A stretch of DNA of 50,909 bases. Origin: Nocardia brevicatena NBRC 12119 (lineage in GTDB: Bacteria; Actinomycetota; Actinomycetes; Mycobacteriales; Mycobacteriaceae). The notes below the pieces were generated by a model that was not told where the DNA came from, did not search any database, and saw only the letters and a list, made by a program, of their open reading frames with translations. Positions 44,640-50,909 of the stretch are shown here, one piece after another (within the stretch, counting starts at the first letter, position 1; each line of letters begins with the position of its first letter). Location: contig NZ_BAFU01000065.1 in assembly GCF_000308495.1 (NCBI RefSeq), forward strand, positions 1 to 50,909. Direction: 5' to 3'. The position numbers and the translations under genes are program-made.

Positions 44640-45164
44640 ATGGGAGTTAACCAACGGTCACAGATCGTGATGACCGATGCAGAGATCACCGATTTCCTGA
44701 CCCGCAGCCGGGTCGCCACCCTGGCGACCCTCGGCCCGAACGGCACACCGCATCTGACCGCCATGTGGTATGCGCTGCCCGAGCCGCCCGCTGATCCGGA
44801 GGGGGTCCCCGAACTGTGGTTCGAGACGAAGGCCAAATCACAGAAGGCGGTGAATCTGCGCCGCGACCCACGTGTCACCTGCATGGTCGAGGCCGGCGAG
44901 ACCTATGACACCCTGCGCGGCGTCTCCATCGAGGGCCGCGCCGAGATCATCGATGACCCCGACAAACTATTCGCGGTGGGCGTGAGCGTCTGGGAGCGCT
45001 ACACCGGTCCGTACAGCGAGGAGATGCGCCCGATGGTGGAGGCCATGCTGAACAAGCGCGTGGCGGTCCGCGTGGTACCGGATCGGATCCGCAGCTGGGA
45101 TCACCGCAAGCTGGGCCTACCCCCGATGCCCCTGGGCGGTTCCACTGCCCCCGCCCCGGACTGA
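44640..45164 (+). CDS. PNPOx-fold / F420-type flavoprotein (FDOR)
   Basis: A 174-residue split-barrel protein of the pyridoxamine-phosphate-oxidase/FDOR superfamily. Motifs: FLTRSRVATLATLGPNGTPHLTAMWY, ELWFETKAKSQKAVNLRRDPRVTCMVE, and RGVSIEGRAEIIDDP. The syntenic M. tuberculosis gene is Rv2991, placed among F420-related FDOR proteins. The fbiD gene in the window shows that F420 is made here, but cofactor use by this protein is inferred. No ribosome site precedes ATG 44640; leaderless translation is likely. A later in-frame ATG (44670) is less likely. Confidence 0.88.
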   Translation: MGVNQRSQIVMTDAEITDFLTRSRVATLATLGPNGTPHLTAMWYALPEPPADPEGVPELWFETKAKSQKAVNLRRDPRVTCMVEAGETYDTLRGVSIEGRAEIIDDPDKLFAVGVSVWERYTGPYSEEMRPMVEAMLNKRVAVRVVPDRIRSWDHRKLGLPPMPLGGSTAPAPD

Positions 45165-45236
45165 CCCCTTCGTCGCGGGCTCCGCCCCTTCTCGGCACAC
45201 ACCGGCCACCGCCGACAGCGCGCTACGGAAATACAC

Positions 45237-45265
45237 CTGACACTCCCCACCTCCTGGACTAGCGT
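45237..45265 (+). promoter_or_regulatory. Promoter of the DUF5302 gene
   Basis: CTGACA (45237-45242), exactly 17 nt, TAGCGT (45260-45265). The predicted start near 45272 gives a leader of about 63 nt. Good match to a housekeeping-type promoter. Confidence 0.6.
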
Positions 45266-45334
45266 CGAGTGCGTTCCACACGACCGGCTGCGCAGGCCGC
45301 CGGCGAGCGCAGCCCGCGACGACAAGGAGCAGCC

Positions 45335-45517
45335 ATGGCGCAGAAAAGCCGTGCCAACGCTGATACGGACGAGGTCAAACGCAAGTTCCGTGAGGCCCTG
45401 GACCGCAAGAACCAACAGCGGTCCCCATCATCCAGCCACCTGGACGGCCATTCGAAAGCCCTGACCACCCACGGCAACGAAAGCCACCAGCGCCAGTTCC
45501 GCCGCAAGAGCGGCTGA
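45335..45517 (+). CDS. DUF5302 small protein
   Basis: A 60-residue, strongly hydrophilic protein (MAQKSRANADTDEVKRKFREAL...) with a helical N-terminal half and a His/Ser/Gln-rich tail ending FRRKSG. It matches the short actinobacterial family DUF5302 by pattern (KxKFREALDRKxxQ... and a C-terminal RQFRRKSG). The function is unknown. The ATG at 45335 has AAGGAG 6 nt upstream and a promoter at 45237-45265. No terminator is obvious until the C-rich repeat tract that follows. Confidence 0.85.
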   Translation: MAQKSRANADTDEVKRKFREALDRKNQQRSPSSSHLDGHSKALTTHGNESHQRQFRRKSG

Positions 45518-45640
45518 CCCATCCCACCCAACCCGCCCCGCGGCATCCCACTCCGCGGGGCGGCCCCACCCACCCCGAGTAGCGAAACCATCGGTGTTCC
45601 CACGCCGCCGCCCGCCCAAAACACAGGATCCGAATCCCCC

Positions 45641-45935
45641 CAACGCGCTCTCCGCAGCAATCCCACCCCAAACGCAGAACCGAGCACCCCACCCGACTAC
45701 AACCTTCGCCGCAACCCCGAACACACTCTCCGCGGCACCACCCCACACGGGACCCCCGCACCCCGGCAAACGCGGCTGCCTCGGTACAACTCTGAACGCA
45801 CTCTCCAGCGATCCCCGCCCTCAATGCAGGACCTCGGCACCACCCGCCACGAACGCGGCCTCCGCAGTAACCCCGAACCCACCCTTCGCGGCGCCCATTC
45901 CCACGCAGAACCCCACCGAAACACCCCTCCGCGGA
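45641..45935. repeat. Degenerate tandem repeat of about 77 bp in a C-rich tract
   Basis: Part of a 625-nt interval (45518-46142) that has no gene and a strong C-over-G bias on the plus strand. Element A, (G)AAC-x-C-x-CTCTCCGCGGCA, recurs near 45641, 45718, 45793 and 45873; element B, CACGCAGAACCCC-like, near 45671, 45744, 45822 and 45902; a third CGAACGCGGCCTCCGC-like block lies between. The spacings (77, 75 and 80 for A; 73, 78 and 80 for B) indicate about four decayed tandem copies. The period is not a multiple of three, so no repeat protein is encoded consistently. Confidence 0.6.
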
Positions 45936-46062
45936 ACCTCACCCCAACCGCGCGGTAACCCACCACGAACGCAAGATCCAACCCCAACCCACCACGAACG
46001 CCCCCGATGCCCGAAGGGCGAGCCAATGGGGGTCCCGGGGGGCGAAGCCCCTCCGGGGCGGG

Positions 46063-46085
46063 GTGTGGGGGTTGCACCCCCACAC
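46063..46085. repeat. 10-bp perfect hairpin
   Basis: GTGTGGGGGT / ACCCCCACAC with a 3-nt loop. It follows the tRNA-Glu terminator in the minus direction and may be a second transcription stop. A smaller GGGG-CGAAG-CCCC stem lies just left of it. Confidence 0.5.
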
Positions 46086-46102
46086 AACACAGCGAATCAG
46101 GA

Positions 46103-46133
46103 AAGGCCCATGCTCTCCATGAGCATGGGCCTT
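46103..46133 (-). terminator. Terminator downstream of tRNA-Glu
   Basis: A 13-bp perfect stem, AAGGCCCATGCTC / GAGCATGGGCCTT, loop of 5. It lies 9 nt beyond the 3' end of tRNA-Glu on the minus strand and is followed there by a short TTTCC run. Confidence 0.75.
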
Positions 46134-46142
46134 CCACCTGAG

Positions 46143-46215
46143 TAGCCCCGACGGGATTCGAACCCGCGCTACCGCCTTGAGAGGGCGGCGTCCTAGGCCG
46201 CTAGACGACGGGGCC
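46143..46215 (-). tRNA. tRNA-Glu (anticodon CTC)
   Basis: A 73-nt cloverleaf: acceptor GGCCCCG pairing with CGGGGCT (one G-U at the end), D-arm CGTCTAGCGGCCTAGGACG, anticodon stem CCGCC/GGCGG with CTC, and T-arm GCGGGTTCGAATCCCGT. CCA is not encoded. It reads GAG codons. It is near gltX and tRNA-Gln, as in mycobacteria. Confidence 0.97.
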
Positions 46216-46402
46216 AGGACATTTGCGTCAGCCCCTGGCTGGGGCGGAACCGAGTATCTTGCGATTCTCGAAGCTCGATCAGCGTAACCGACCGGCGCTC
46301 GGCGACCAAATCGCCAGGATATGCTCTGGCGATCTCGCTGGTGGTGAGTTTGTTCTCGTCAGATCCGGGTGGGATCGTGAGTTGATGCCGTGAGCTTCTC
46401 CG

Positions 46403-46474
46403 CTGGGGTACCAGGACTCGAACCTAGAATGGCTGAACCAGAATCAGCTGTGTTGCCAATTACACCATACCCCA
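46403..46474 (-). tRNA. tRNA-Gln (anticodon CTG)
   Basis: A 72-nt cloverleaf starting TGGGGTATGGTGTAATTGGC, anticodon stem GCTGA/TCAGC with CTG, T-loop GGTTCGAGTCC and discriminator G. CCA is not encoded. In organisms without GlnRS it is first charged with Glu by the non-discriminating GluRS encoded next door, then amidated by GatCAB. Confidence 0.97.
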
Positions 46475-46535
46475 ATGACCTGGGCTTTCGATCTCGCCTC
46501 TGGCTGAGGAGGGACCGTCGTTCCGGCCGAGAAAG

Positions 46536-46566
46536 AGAGTACCAAACAGCTCCGGGTTCACCGCAA
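46536..46566 (-). promoter_or_regulatory. Candidate tRNA-Gln promoter
   Basis: On minus, TTGCGG (46566-46561) and TACTCT (46541-46536) with a 19-nt spacer, about 60 nt before the tRNA 5' end. The spacer is long and the match moderate. Confidence 0.35.
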
Positions 46567-46610
46567 ATCGCCTGGTCATCGGCCGCGTCCCGAGTGTCGA
46601 CCCCCGGTTT

Positions 46611-46651
46611 CGGCGGTCGGATCGGCCTCGTTTTCGCCGATCCGACCGCCG
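46611..46651 (-). terminator. Terminator-type hairpin after gltX
   Basis: A 16-bp perfect stem (46611-46626 with 46636-46651; core GGTCGGATCGGC / GCCGATCCGACC), loop of 9, 100 nt beyond the gltX stop. There is no T-run on the minus side, typical of tail-less actinobacterial terminators. Confidence 0.65.
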
Positions 46652-46750
46652 CGGCCGGTTTCCGCCGGTCGTTTCGGTGCTTCGTTCCCCGGGTAGGGCT
46701 CGGCCCGTTCGTCCGCACCCGATCGACGGAATCCGCGCGATATCACCGCC

Positions 46751-48223
46751 TCAGTTCGGGGGTGTCCATTCGCGTGCTGCCCGCAGCCGTTCCAGGGTCG
46801 GTTCACGGCCGAGCAATTCCAGGGATTCGAACAGCGGCGGACTGATATGCGATCCGGTTACCGCGACCCGAACCGGGGCGAATGCCTTGCGCGGTTTCAG
46901 ACCCATTTCTTCGATCAGCGCATTTTTCAGGGCCTCTTCGATTCCGACGGTCGTCCAGGACGGCAACGGCTCCAATGCGGTAATAGCGGCATCCAATACC
47001 GGGAGGGCATCGGGCCCCAAATTCTTGGCACCGGCCGCGGGGTCGACGGAGAAGTCTTCGGCGGGGGCGAAGAGAAAACTCAACAGGTCCCAGGCATCGG
47101 ACAGAACCACAATCCTGGTCTGTACGAGGTCGGCCGCCGCGGCGAATACCTTGTCGTCGATCGTGGCGTCTATACGACCCTGTCGGGTGAGGTATTCCCG
47201 CAGCCGTCGCGCGAAATCGGCTGGTTCCAGCAACCGGATGTGCTCGGCGTTGATCGCGTCGGCCTTCTTCTGGTCGAAACGCGCCGGATTCGAATTCACG
47301 GTCGAAATGTCGAAGGCCGCCACCATCTCGTCCATGGAGAACACGTCGCGGTCGTCGGAGATGCCCCAGCCGAGCAGGGCCAGGTAGTTCAGCAGGCCTT
47401 CGGGGATGAAGCCGCGCTCCCGGTGCAGGAACAGATTGGATTCCGGATCGCGCTTGGACAGCTTCTTGTTGCCCTGTCCCATGACGAACGGCAGATGCCC
47501 GAATTCGGGAGTGCGCTCGGCGACGCCGATTCGCCGCAGGGCGGCGTAGAGAGCGAGCTGACGCGGTGTGGAGGAGAGCAGGTCTTCGCCGCGCAGGACG
47601 TGGGTTATCCGCATCATGGCGTCGTCGACCGGGTTGACCAGGGTGTAGAGCGGCTCGCCGTTGCCGCGGGTGAGGGCGAAGTCCGGGACGCTACCGGCCT
47701 TGAAGGTGGTCTCGCCGCGCACCAGGTCGTGCCAGGTGAGGTCGGTATCGGGCATCCGCAGGCGGATTACCGCGGGACGGCCTTCGGCCCGGTAGGCCGC
47801 GATCCGGTCGGCCGACAGGTCGCGGTCATGGTTGTCGTAGCCGAGTTTGGGGTCGCGCCCGGCGGCCCGGTGCCGTGCCTCGACCTCTTCCGGTGTGGAG
47901 AAGGATTCGTAGGCCTCCCCCGCCTCGACCAGTCGGCGCACCATGTCCAGGTACAGATCGCGCCGCTGCGACTGGCGGTAGGGCCCGTAGGGGCCGCCGA
48001 CCTCGGGGCCTTCGTCCCAGTCCAGTCCGAGCCAGCGCAGGGCGTCCAGCAGCGCCTGATAGGACTCTTCGGTGTCGCGGGCGGCGTCGGTGTCCTCGAT
48101 TCGGAAGACGAAGGTTCCGCCGTGGTGACGGGCGAAGGCCCAGTTGAACAGTGCGGTCCGGATGAGACCGACATGCGGTGTGCCGGTGGGCGACGGGCAG
48201 AAGCGGACCCGTACGTTCGTCAT
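46751..48223 (-). CDS. gltX: Glutamyl-tRNA synthetase
   Basis: A 490-residue class I GluRS. HIGH-type motif in [26 protein letters not shown] equivalent KLSKRDP, and the [12 protein letters not shown] and [15 protein letters not shown] active-site segments are present. It attaches Glu to tRNA-Glu and, in organisms lacking GlnRS, probably to tRNA-Gln. The ATG at 48223 fits the family start; the longer open frame is not used. It follows the FAH-family gene by 13 nt, as in M. tuberculosis (Rv2993c-gltX). Confidence 0.98.
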   Translation of the reverse strand: MTNVRVRFCPSPTGTPHVGLIRTALFNWAFARHHGGTFVFRIEDTDAARDTEESYQALLDALRWLGLDWDEGPEVGGPYGPYRQSQRRDLYLDMVRRLVEAGEAYESFSTPEEVEARHRAAGRDPKLGYDNHDRDLSADRIAAYRAEGRPAVIRLRMPDTDLTWHDLVRGETTFKAGSVPDFALTRGNGEPLYTLVNPVDDAMMRITHVLRGEDLLSSTPRQLALYAALRRIGVAERTPEFGHLPFVMGQGNKKLSKRDPESNLFLHRERGFIPEGLLNYLALLGWGISDDRDVFSMDEMVAAFDISTVNSNPARFDQKKADAINAEHIRLLEPADFARRLREYLTRQGRIDATIDDKVFAAAADLVQTRIVVLSDAWDLLSFLFAPAEDFSVDPAAGAKNLGPDALPVLDAAITALEPLPSWTTVGIEEALKNALIEEMGLKPRKAFAPVRVAVTGSHISPPLFESLELLGREPTLERLRAAREWTPPN

Positions 48224-48236
48224 GGCTCTCTTTCGG

Positions 48237-49013
48237 TCAGCGTTGGGCGGCAACAGGTTTGGCCGCGACGGGATTGGTCAGCGTACCGATGTCCGATACG
48301 GTCACGGACACTTTCTGTCCATCGCGCATCGGACCCACTCCTTCGGGGGTTCCGGTGAGAATGACATCGCCGGGCAGCAGGGTCATCACGGTCGACACCC
48401 ATTCGACGAGTTCCGGAATATCGTGCAGCAGTAGCGATGTGCGGCTGCGCTGGCGCACTTCGCCGTCGAGTTCGGTGGTGATCTCCAGATCCCGTGGGTC
48501 GACATCGGTTTCGATCCAGGGACCGAGCGGGCAGAAGGTGTCGTAACCCTTGGCCCGCGTCCATTGTCCGTCGTGGGCTTGCTGATCCCGTGCCGTCACA
48601 TCGTTGGCGACGGTGTAGCCGAGGATCACGTCGCGGGCGCGGGCGGCGGGCACGTCTTTGCAGGGGCGCCCGATCACCACGGCCAGTTCGCCTTCGAAGT
48701 CGACACGGGATGAGTTGGGCGGCAACAGGACAGGGGCGTTGGGACCGACGATGGCGGTGCTCGGTTTCATGAAGATCACCGGGTCCTCGGGTGCGGAACC
48801 GCCCATTTCCGCGACGTGCGCGGCGTAGTTCTTGCCCACGCAGATCACCTTGCTGGCCAGGATCGGCGCGAGCAACCGGATATCGGCCAGCGGCCAACCG
48901 CGGCCGGTGAACGTCGGGGTGCCGAAGGGGTGTTCGGCGATCTCCTTGGCGGTCTCGCCTTCGATGGCGACGAACGCGACCCCGTCGGGACTGGCAACTC
49001 GACCTAGACGCAT
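48237..49013 (-). CDS. Fumarylacetoacetate hydrolase family protein
   Basis: A 258-residue FAH-family protein. The C-terminal catalytic domain shows [28 protein letters not shown], the metal-binding [20 protein letters not shown] and [13 protein letters not shown]. This group includes acylpyruvate hydrolases and 2-hydroxyhepta-2,4-diene-dioate isomerases; the exact reaction is not clear. The ATG at 49013 lies 6 nt after a TAGACT -10 hexamer, so it is probably leaderless. Syntenic with Rv2993c. Confidence 0.92.
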   Translation of the reverse strand: MRLGRVASPDGVAFVAIEGETAKEIAEHPFGTPTFTGRGWPLADIRLLAPILASKVICVGKNYAAHVAEMGGSAPEDPVIFMKPSTAIVGPNAPVLLPPNSSRVDFEGELAVVIGRPCKDVPAARARDVILGYTVANDVTARDQQAHDGQWTRAKGYDTFCPLGPWIETDVDPRDLEITTELDGEVRQRSRTSLLLHDIPELVEWVSTVMTLLPGDVILTGTPEGVGPMRDGQKVSVTVSDIGTLTNPVAAKPVAAQR

Positions 49014-49019
49014 GATCGG

Positions 49020-49025
49020 AGTCTA
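49020..49025 (-). promoter_or_regulatory. -10 of a leaderless FAH-gltX promoter
   Basis: TAGACT on the minus strand (49025-49020), 6 nt before the ATG, so transcription is expected to start at the A of ATG. TTCGGG at an 18-nt spacing is a weak -35. Confidence 0.5.
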
Positions 49026-49153
49026 TCCACCGCCCATTACCTGCCCGAATGCACCCGACCGGACGGTGTGGTTCCCGGCCGGACCAATCTGCGCCACATC
49101 CGGCCGGCCTCGGCGAACAATTCCACCGTCCGGGGTGTACGGTGAGACAGTTG

Positions 49154-49166
49154 CTCATTTAATGAG
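49154..49166. promoter_or_regulatory. Dyad upstream of the MFS gene
   Basis: CTCATT-T-AATGAG, a perfect 13-nt dyad containing TTTAAT, a possible -10 for the MFS gene. It lies 41 nt before the chosen ATG. It resembles a small repressor site; the regulator is unknown. Confidence 0.4.
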
Positions 49167-49206
49167 ATTCGTGTTCCACATGCTGAGACGACTAGGTGGC
49201 GATGCC

Positions 49207-50442
49207 ATGGTTGAGAGGCCCTCGACGACCGAATCCGGTCCCATCGTCGAATCCCGTCCGCCCACGCCGAGCGGCTCGATTTCGGCGATGCGGCGATGGG
49301 TCATGCTCGCCCTCGGCGTCTTCGCCCAGGCATCCAGCGCGGTCGTCGTCCACGGTGTGCCGTTCCTACTGGCCGCGCTGACCGACGCGGGAATGCCGCT
49401 GCCCACCGCAGGCCTGCTGGTGGCCATGCCGACGGTCGGCCTGGTCTGCACCCTCATCGCCTGGGGATATCTGGTCGACCGCATCGGTGAGCGCACGGTC
49501 CTGGTGACGGGCACGCTCATAATGTGCGCCGCCGGCGCCGCGGCCGTGTTCACCTCGAGCTACCCCTTGCTGGGCACCCTGCTGCTTCTGGGCGGTATCG
49601 GCGCGGCCAGTACCAACGGTGCGAGCGGTCGGGTGATTGTGGGCTGGTTCCCACCGCATCGCCGCGGGCTGGCCATGGGAATCCGACAGACCGCCCAGCC
49701 GCTCGGCGTCGGTGTCGGAGCGATGGCCATCCCGTACGTGGCCGAAACCTTCGGTATCGCCGCCGCCATAGCGGTACCCGCAGCCATGGCCGGCGTGGCG
49801 GCCGTGGGCTGCCTGGTCGGGATCATCGATCCACCCCGCCCCCCGATCGCCCACACCGACCGGGTCAACCCCTACCGGAGCTCGGACACCCTGTGGCGTA
49901 TCCACGGCGTCTCGATCCTGCTGGTGATTCCGCAGGGCACCCTGTGGACCTTCGCCCTGCTGTGGCTGCATCGGGATATCGGCTGGTCGATGGCCGCGGC
50001 CGGCGCGCTGGTCACCACCACCCAACTCCTGGGTGCCTTCGGCCGTATCGGCGCGGGCGCCTGGTCCGATCGGGTCGGCAGCCGGATGGGTCCGCTGCGC
50101 ACCATCGCCATCGTCGCGGTCGCCACCATGGCGGTCTTGGGCATCACCGCCTGGACGCATTGGTGGTGGGCGGCCATCCCGCTGATGGTCATGGCCTCCG
50201 TGGTCACCGTCTCCGACAACGGCCTGGCCTTCACCGCCGTCGCCGAAATCGCCGGACCCTACTGGAGCGGGCGCGGCCTCGGTATCCAGAACACCGGACA
50301 GAACCTGGTGATGGCCGCCGTCCCCCCGGTTTTCGGCGCCTTGATCGTCGCCACCGGATTCCCGGCCACCTATCTACTGGCCGCGGCCGCAGCGGCTGTC
50401 GCCGTCCCGTTGGTCCCCGCCGACCCTGGCCGGCGCCGATAA
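49207..50442 (+). CDS. Major facilitator superfamily transporter
   Basis: A 411-residue MFS permease with about twelve hydrophobic segments starting near residue 34. Characteristic loops are GYLVDRIGERTVL (loop 2-3, the GxxxDRxGxR signature) and its second-half equivalent GRIGAGAWSDRVGSRMG. Substrate unknown; the syntenic Rv2994 is also an MFS protein. The ATG at 49207 has TAGGTGG 7 nt upstream; in-frame ATGs at 49161 and 49179 are alternatives. It is divergent from the FAH gene. Confidence 0.92.
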   Translation: MVERPSTTESGPIVESRPPTPSGSISAMRRWVMLALGVFAQASSAVVVHGVPFLLAALTDAGMPLPTAGLLVAMPTVGLVCTLIAWGYLVDRIGERTVLVTGTLIMCAAGAAAVFTSSYPLLGTLLLLGGIGAASTNGASGRVIVGWFPPHRRGLAMGIRQTAQPLGVGVGAMAIPYVAETFGIAAAIAVPAAMAGVAAVGCLVGIIDPPRPPIAHTDRVNPYRSSDTLWRIHGVSILLVIPQGTLWTFALLWLHRDIGWSMAAAGALVTTTQLLGAFGRIGAGAWSDRVGSRMGPLRTIAIVAVATMAVLGITAWTHWWWAAIPLMVMASVVTVSDNGLAFTAVAEIAGPYWSGRGLGIQNTGQNLVMAAVPPVFGALIVATGFPATYLLAAAAAAVAVPLVPADPGRRR

Positions 50443-50520
50443 CCCAATGCCTGCCCCATCGCGGCCCGGTTCCGCGAAACTCCCCCAACAGTGGAGCAAT
50501 GGAAACCGTATGCGGAGTGG

Positions 50521-50909
50521 TCAGATATCAATGAGCCCGGCCGGGTCGAACGTGACACGAACTGTCTTGTCGGCCTCGATGTCCGCGGAAAATTCGGTGC
50601 CCGCTGTCACGACCGGCTCCCAGCGGTACGCGCCTCCGTCGAGGACCGCTCGGTGGATCCGGATCGCCGATTGATGTTCGACCAGCCAGTACTGCGGAAT
50701 GCCGAGCGCCGCGTACTCACGCACCTTTCGTATCCGGTCGGTGCGCTCGCTCCCGCTACCCGGTGAAATCACCTCGACCGCAAGCAACAGTTCGGTACCG
50801 GGGATCAGTTTCGGGGACTCGTCCACAATGACCGCACGCGCGACCTCCCGGGGGATGACGAACACGTCCGGCTTACGCACCCCGACCGGTGTACTGATTT
50901 CCCACTCCC
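50521..50909 (-). CDS. Uma2 family (putative restriction-endonuclease-like) protein, 5' end outside window
   Basis: The visible 128 codons match Uma2 (DUF820): EISTPVGVRKPDVFVIP with the PD motif, ELLLAVEVISPGSGSERTDRIRKVREYAALGIPQYWLVE with the catalytic-type Glu-x-Ile and Lys/Tyr positions. Uma2 proteins have a PD-(D/E)xK nuclease fold but no proven role. The frame stays open with family-like residues (EWEISTPVG) up to the right edge, so the gene begins outside the window and the GTG at 50880 is not its start. It converges on the MFS gene with 78 nt between. Confidence 0.88.
   Translation of the reverse strand, partial: EWEISTPVGVRKPDVFVIPREVARAVIVDESPKLIPGTELLLAVEVISPGSGSERTDRIRKVREYAALGIPQYWLVEHQSAIRIHRAVLDGGAYRWEPVVTAGTEFSADIEADKTVRVTFDPAGLIDI

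Noticed and set aside
45259-46137. Minus-strand frames in the C-rich tract with Gly/Trp/Cys-rich repeated peptides
   Set aside because: The repeat period is not a multiple of three, several overlapping frames are needed to follow it, and none has a ribosome site.
1-50909. CRISPR array, prophage, insertion sequence or biosynthetic cluster
   Set aside because: No regularly spaced identical repeats, cas genes, integrase, transposase or carrier-protein genes were seen.

Overview
This window is high-GC actinobacterial chromosome, most likely Nocardia or a close mycolic-acid-containing relative. The genus is inferred, not proven. The evidence is the gene content and order: smc, acyP, osmC, mutM, rnc, rpmF, DUF177, sepIVA, then coaD, rsmD, pyc, recG, a DAK2 kinase, rpmB, ung, thiL, ddl, gpsA, fbiD, ppk, mutT1, hupB, leuD, leuC, ndgR, an FDOR-like protein, tRNA-Glu, tRNA-Gln, gltX, a fumarylacetoacetate-hydrolase-family gene and an MFS gene. 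This closely follows the order I know from Mycobacterium tuberculosis (Rv2922c-Rv2927c and Rv2965c-Rv2994). Strong G/C third-position use, SepIVA, a HupB with a long lysine/alanine tail and likely leaderless genes all agree. I saw no prophage, transposase or CRISPR array.

1-17.8 kb, all minus strand. The core run smc ... acyP-osmC ... mutM-rnc-rpmF-DUF177 ... sepIVA is interrupted by accessory blocks. Between smc and acyP sit a DUF1707 membrane protein with its own near-consensus promoter and large operator-like dyad, and a DUF350 / ATP-grasp ligase / DUF1190-like trio that resembles enterobacterial yjfL-yjfC-yjfM. Between osmC and mutM sit a KdpDE two-component system without kdpFABC, a 41-residue membrane peptide, an unusual membrane receptor with a PstS-like domain, a PHP-domain protein and a RibD-type reductase. 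From about 10.3 kb down to 3.5 kb the gaps are so small that kdpD through the DUF350 gene could be one transcript.

17.8-29.4 kb. A gtrA-like gene (plus) converges on the pyc-rsmD-coaD operon (minus). A 566-bp intergenic region rich in dyads separates pyc from a divergent RamB/ScfR-type regulator that appears leaderless. recG and a FakA/YloV-type DAK2 protein follow on minus.

29.4-44.6 kb. rpmB and a GNAT gene (plus); thiL-ung-small secreted protein-hydrolase (minus); a DUF3515 membrane protein (plus); gpsA-ddl (minus); fbiD-ppk-mutT1 (plus), with ppk and mutT1 overlapping by 4 nt; hupB (minus) with a clear terminator; leuC-leuD (minus) divergent from the probably leaderless ndgR.

44.6-50.9 kb. 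A likely leaderless FDOR/PNPOx-fold gene, a small DUF5302 gene, then about 625 bp of strand-asymmetric C-rich DNA holding a degenerate repeat of about 77 bp. Two tRNA genes (Glu-CTC, Gln-CTG), gltX and an FAH-family gene follow on minus. The window ends with a divergent MFS transporter and a Uma2-family gene cut by the right edge.

The best candidates for undescribed biology are the regulated DUF1707 gene beside the actinobacterial yjfLMC-like locus, the PstS-like transmembrane receptor next to the KdpDE system with no pump genes, the stepped 95-nt inverted repeat at 16.93-17.02 kb, and the 77-bp repeat tract. Homology calls are from reading translated sequence only; no search was run.
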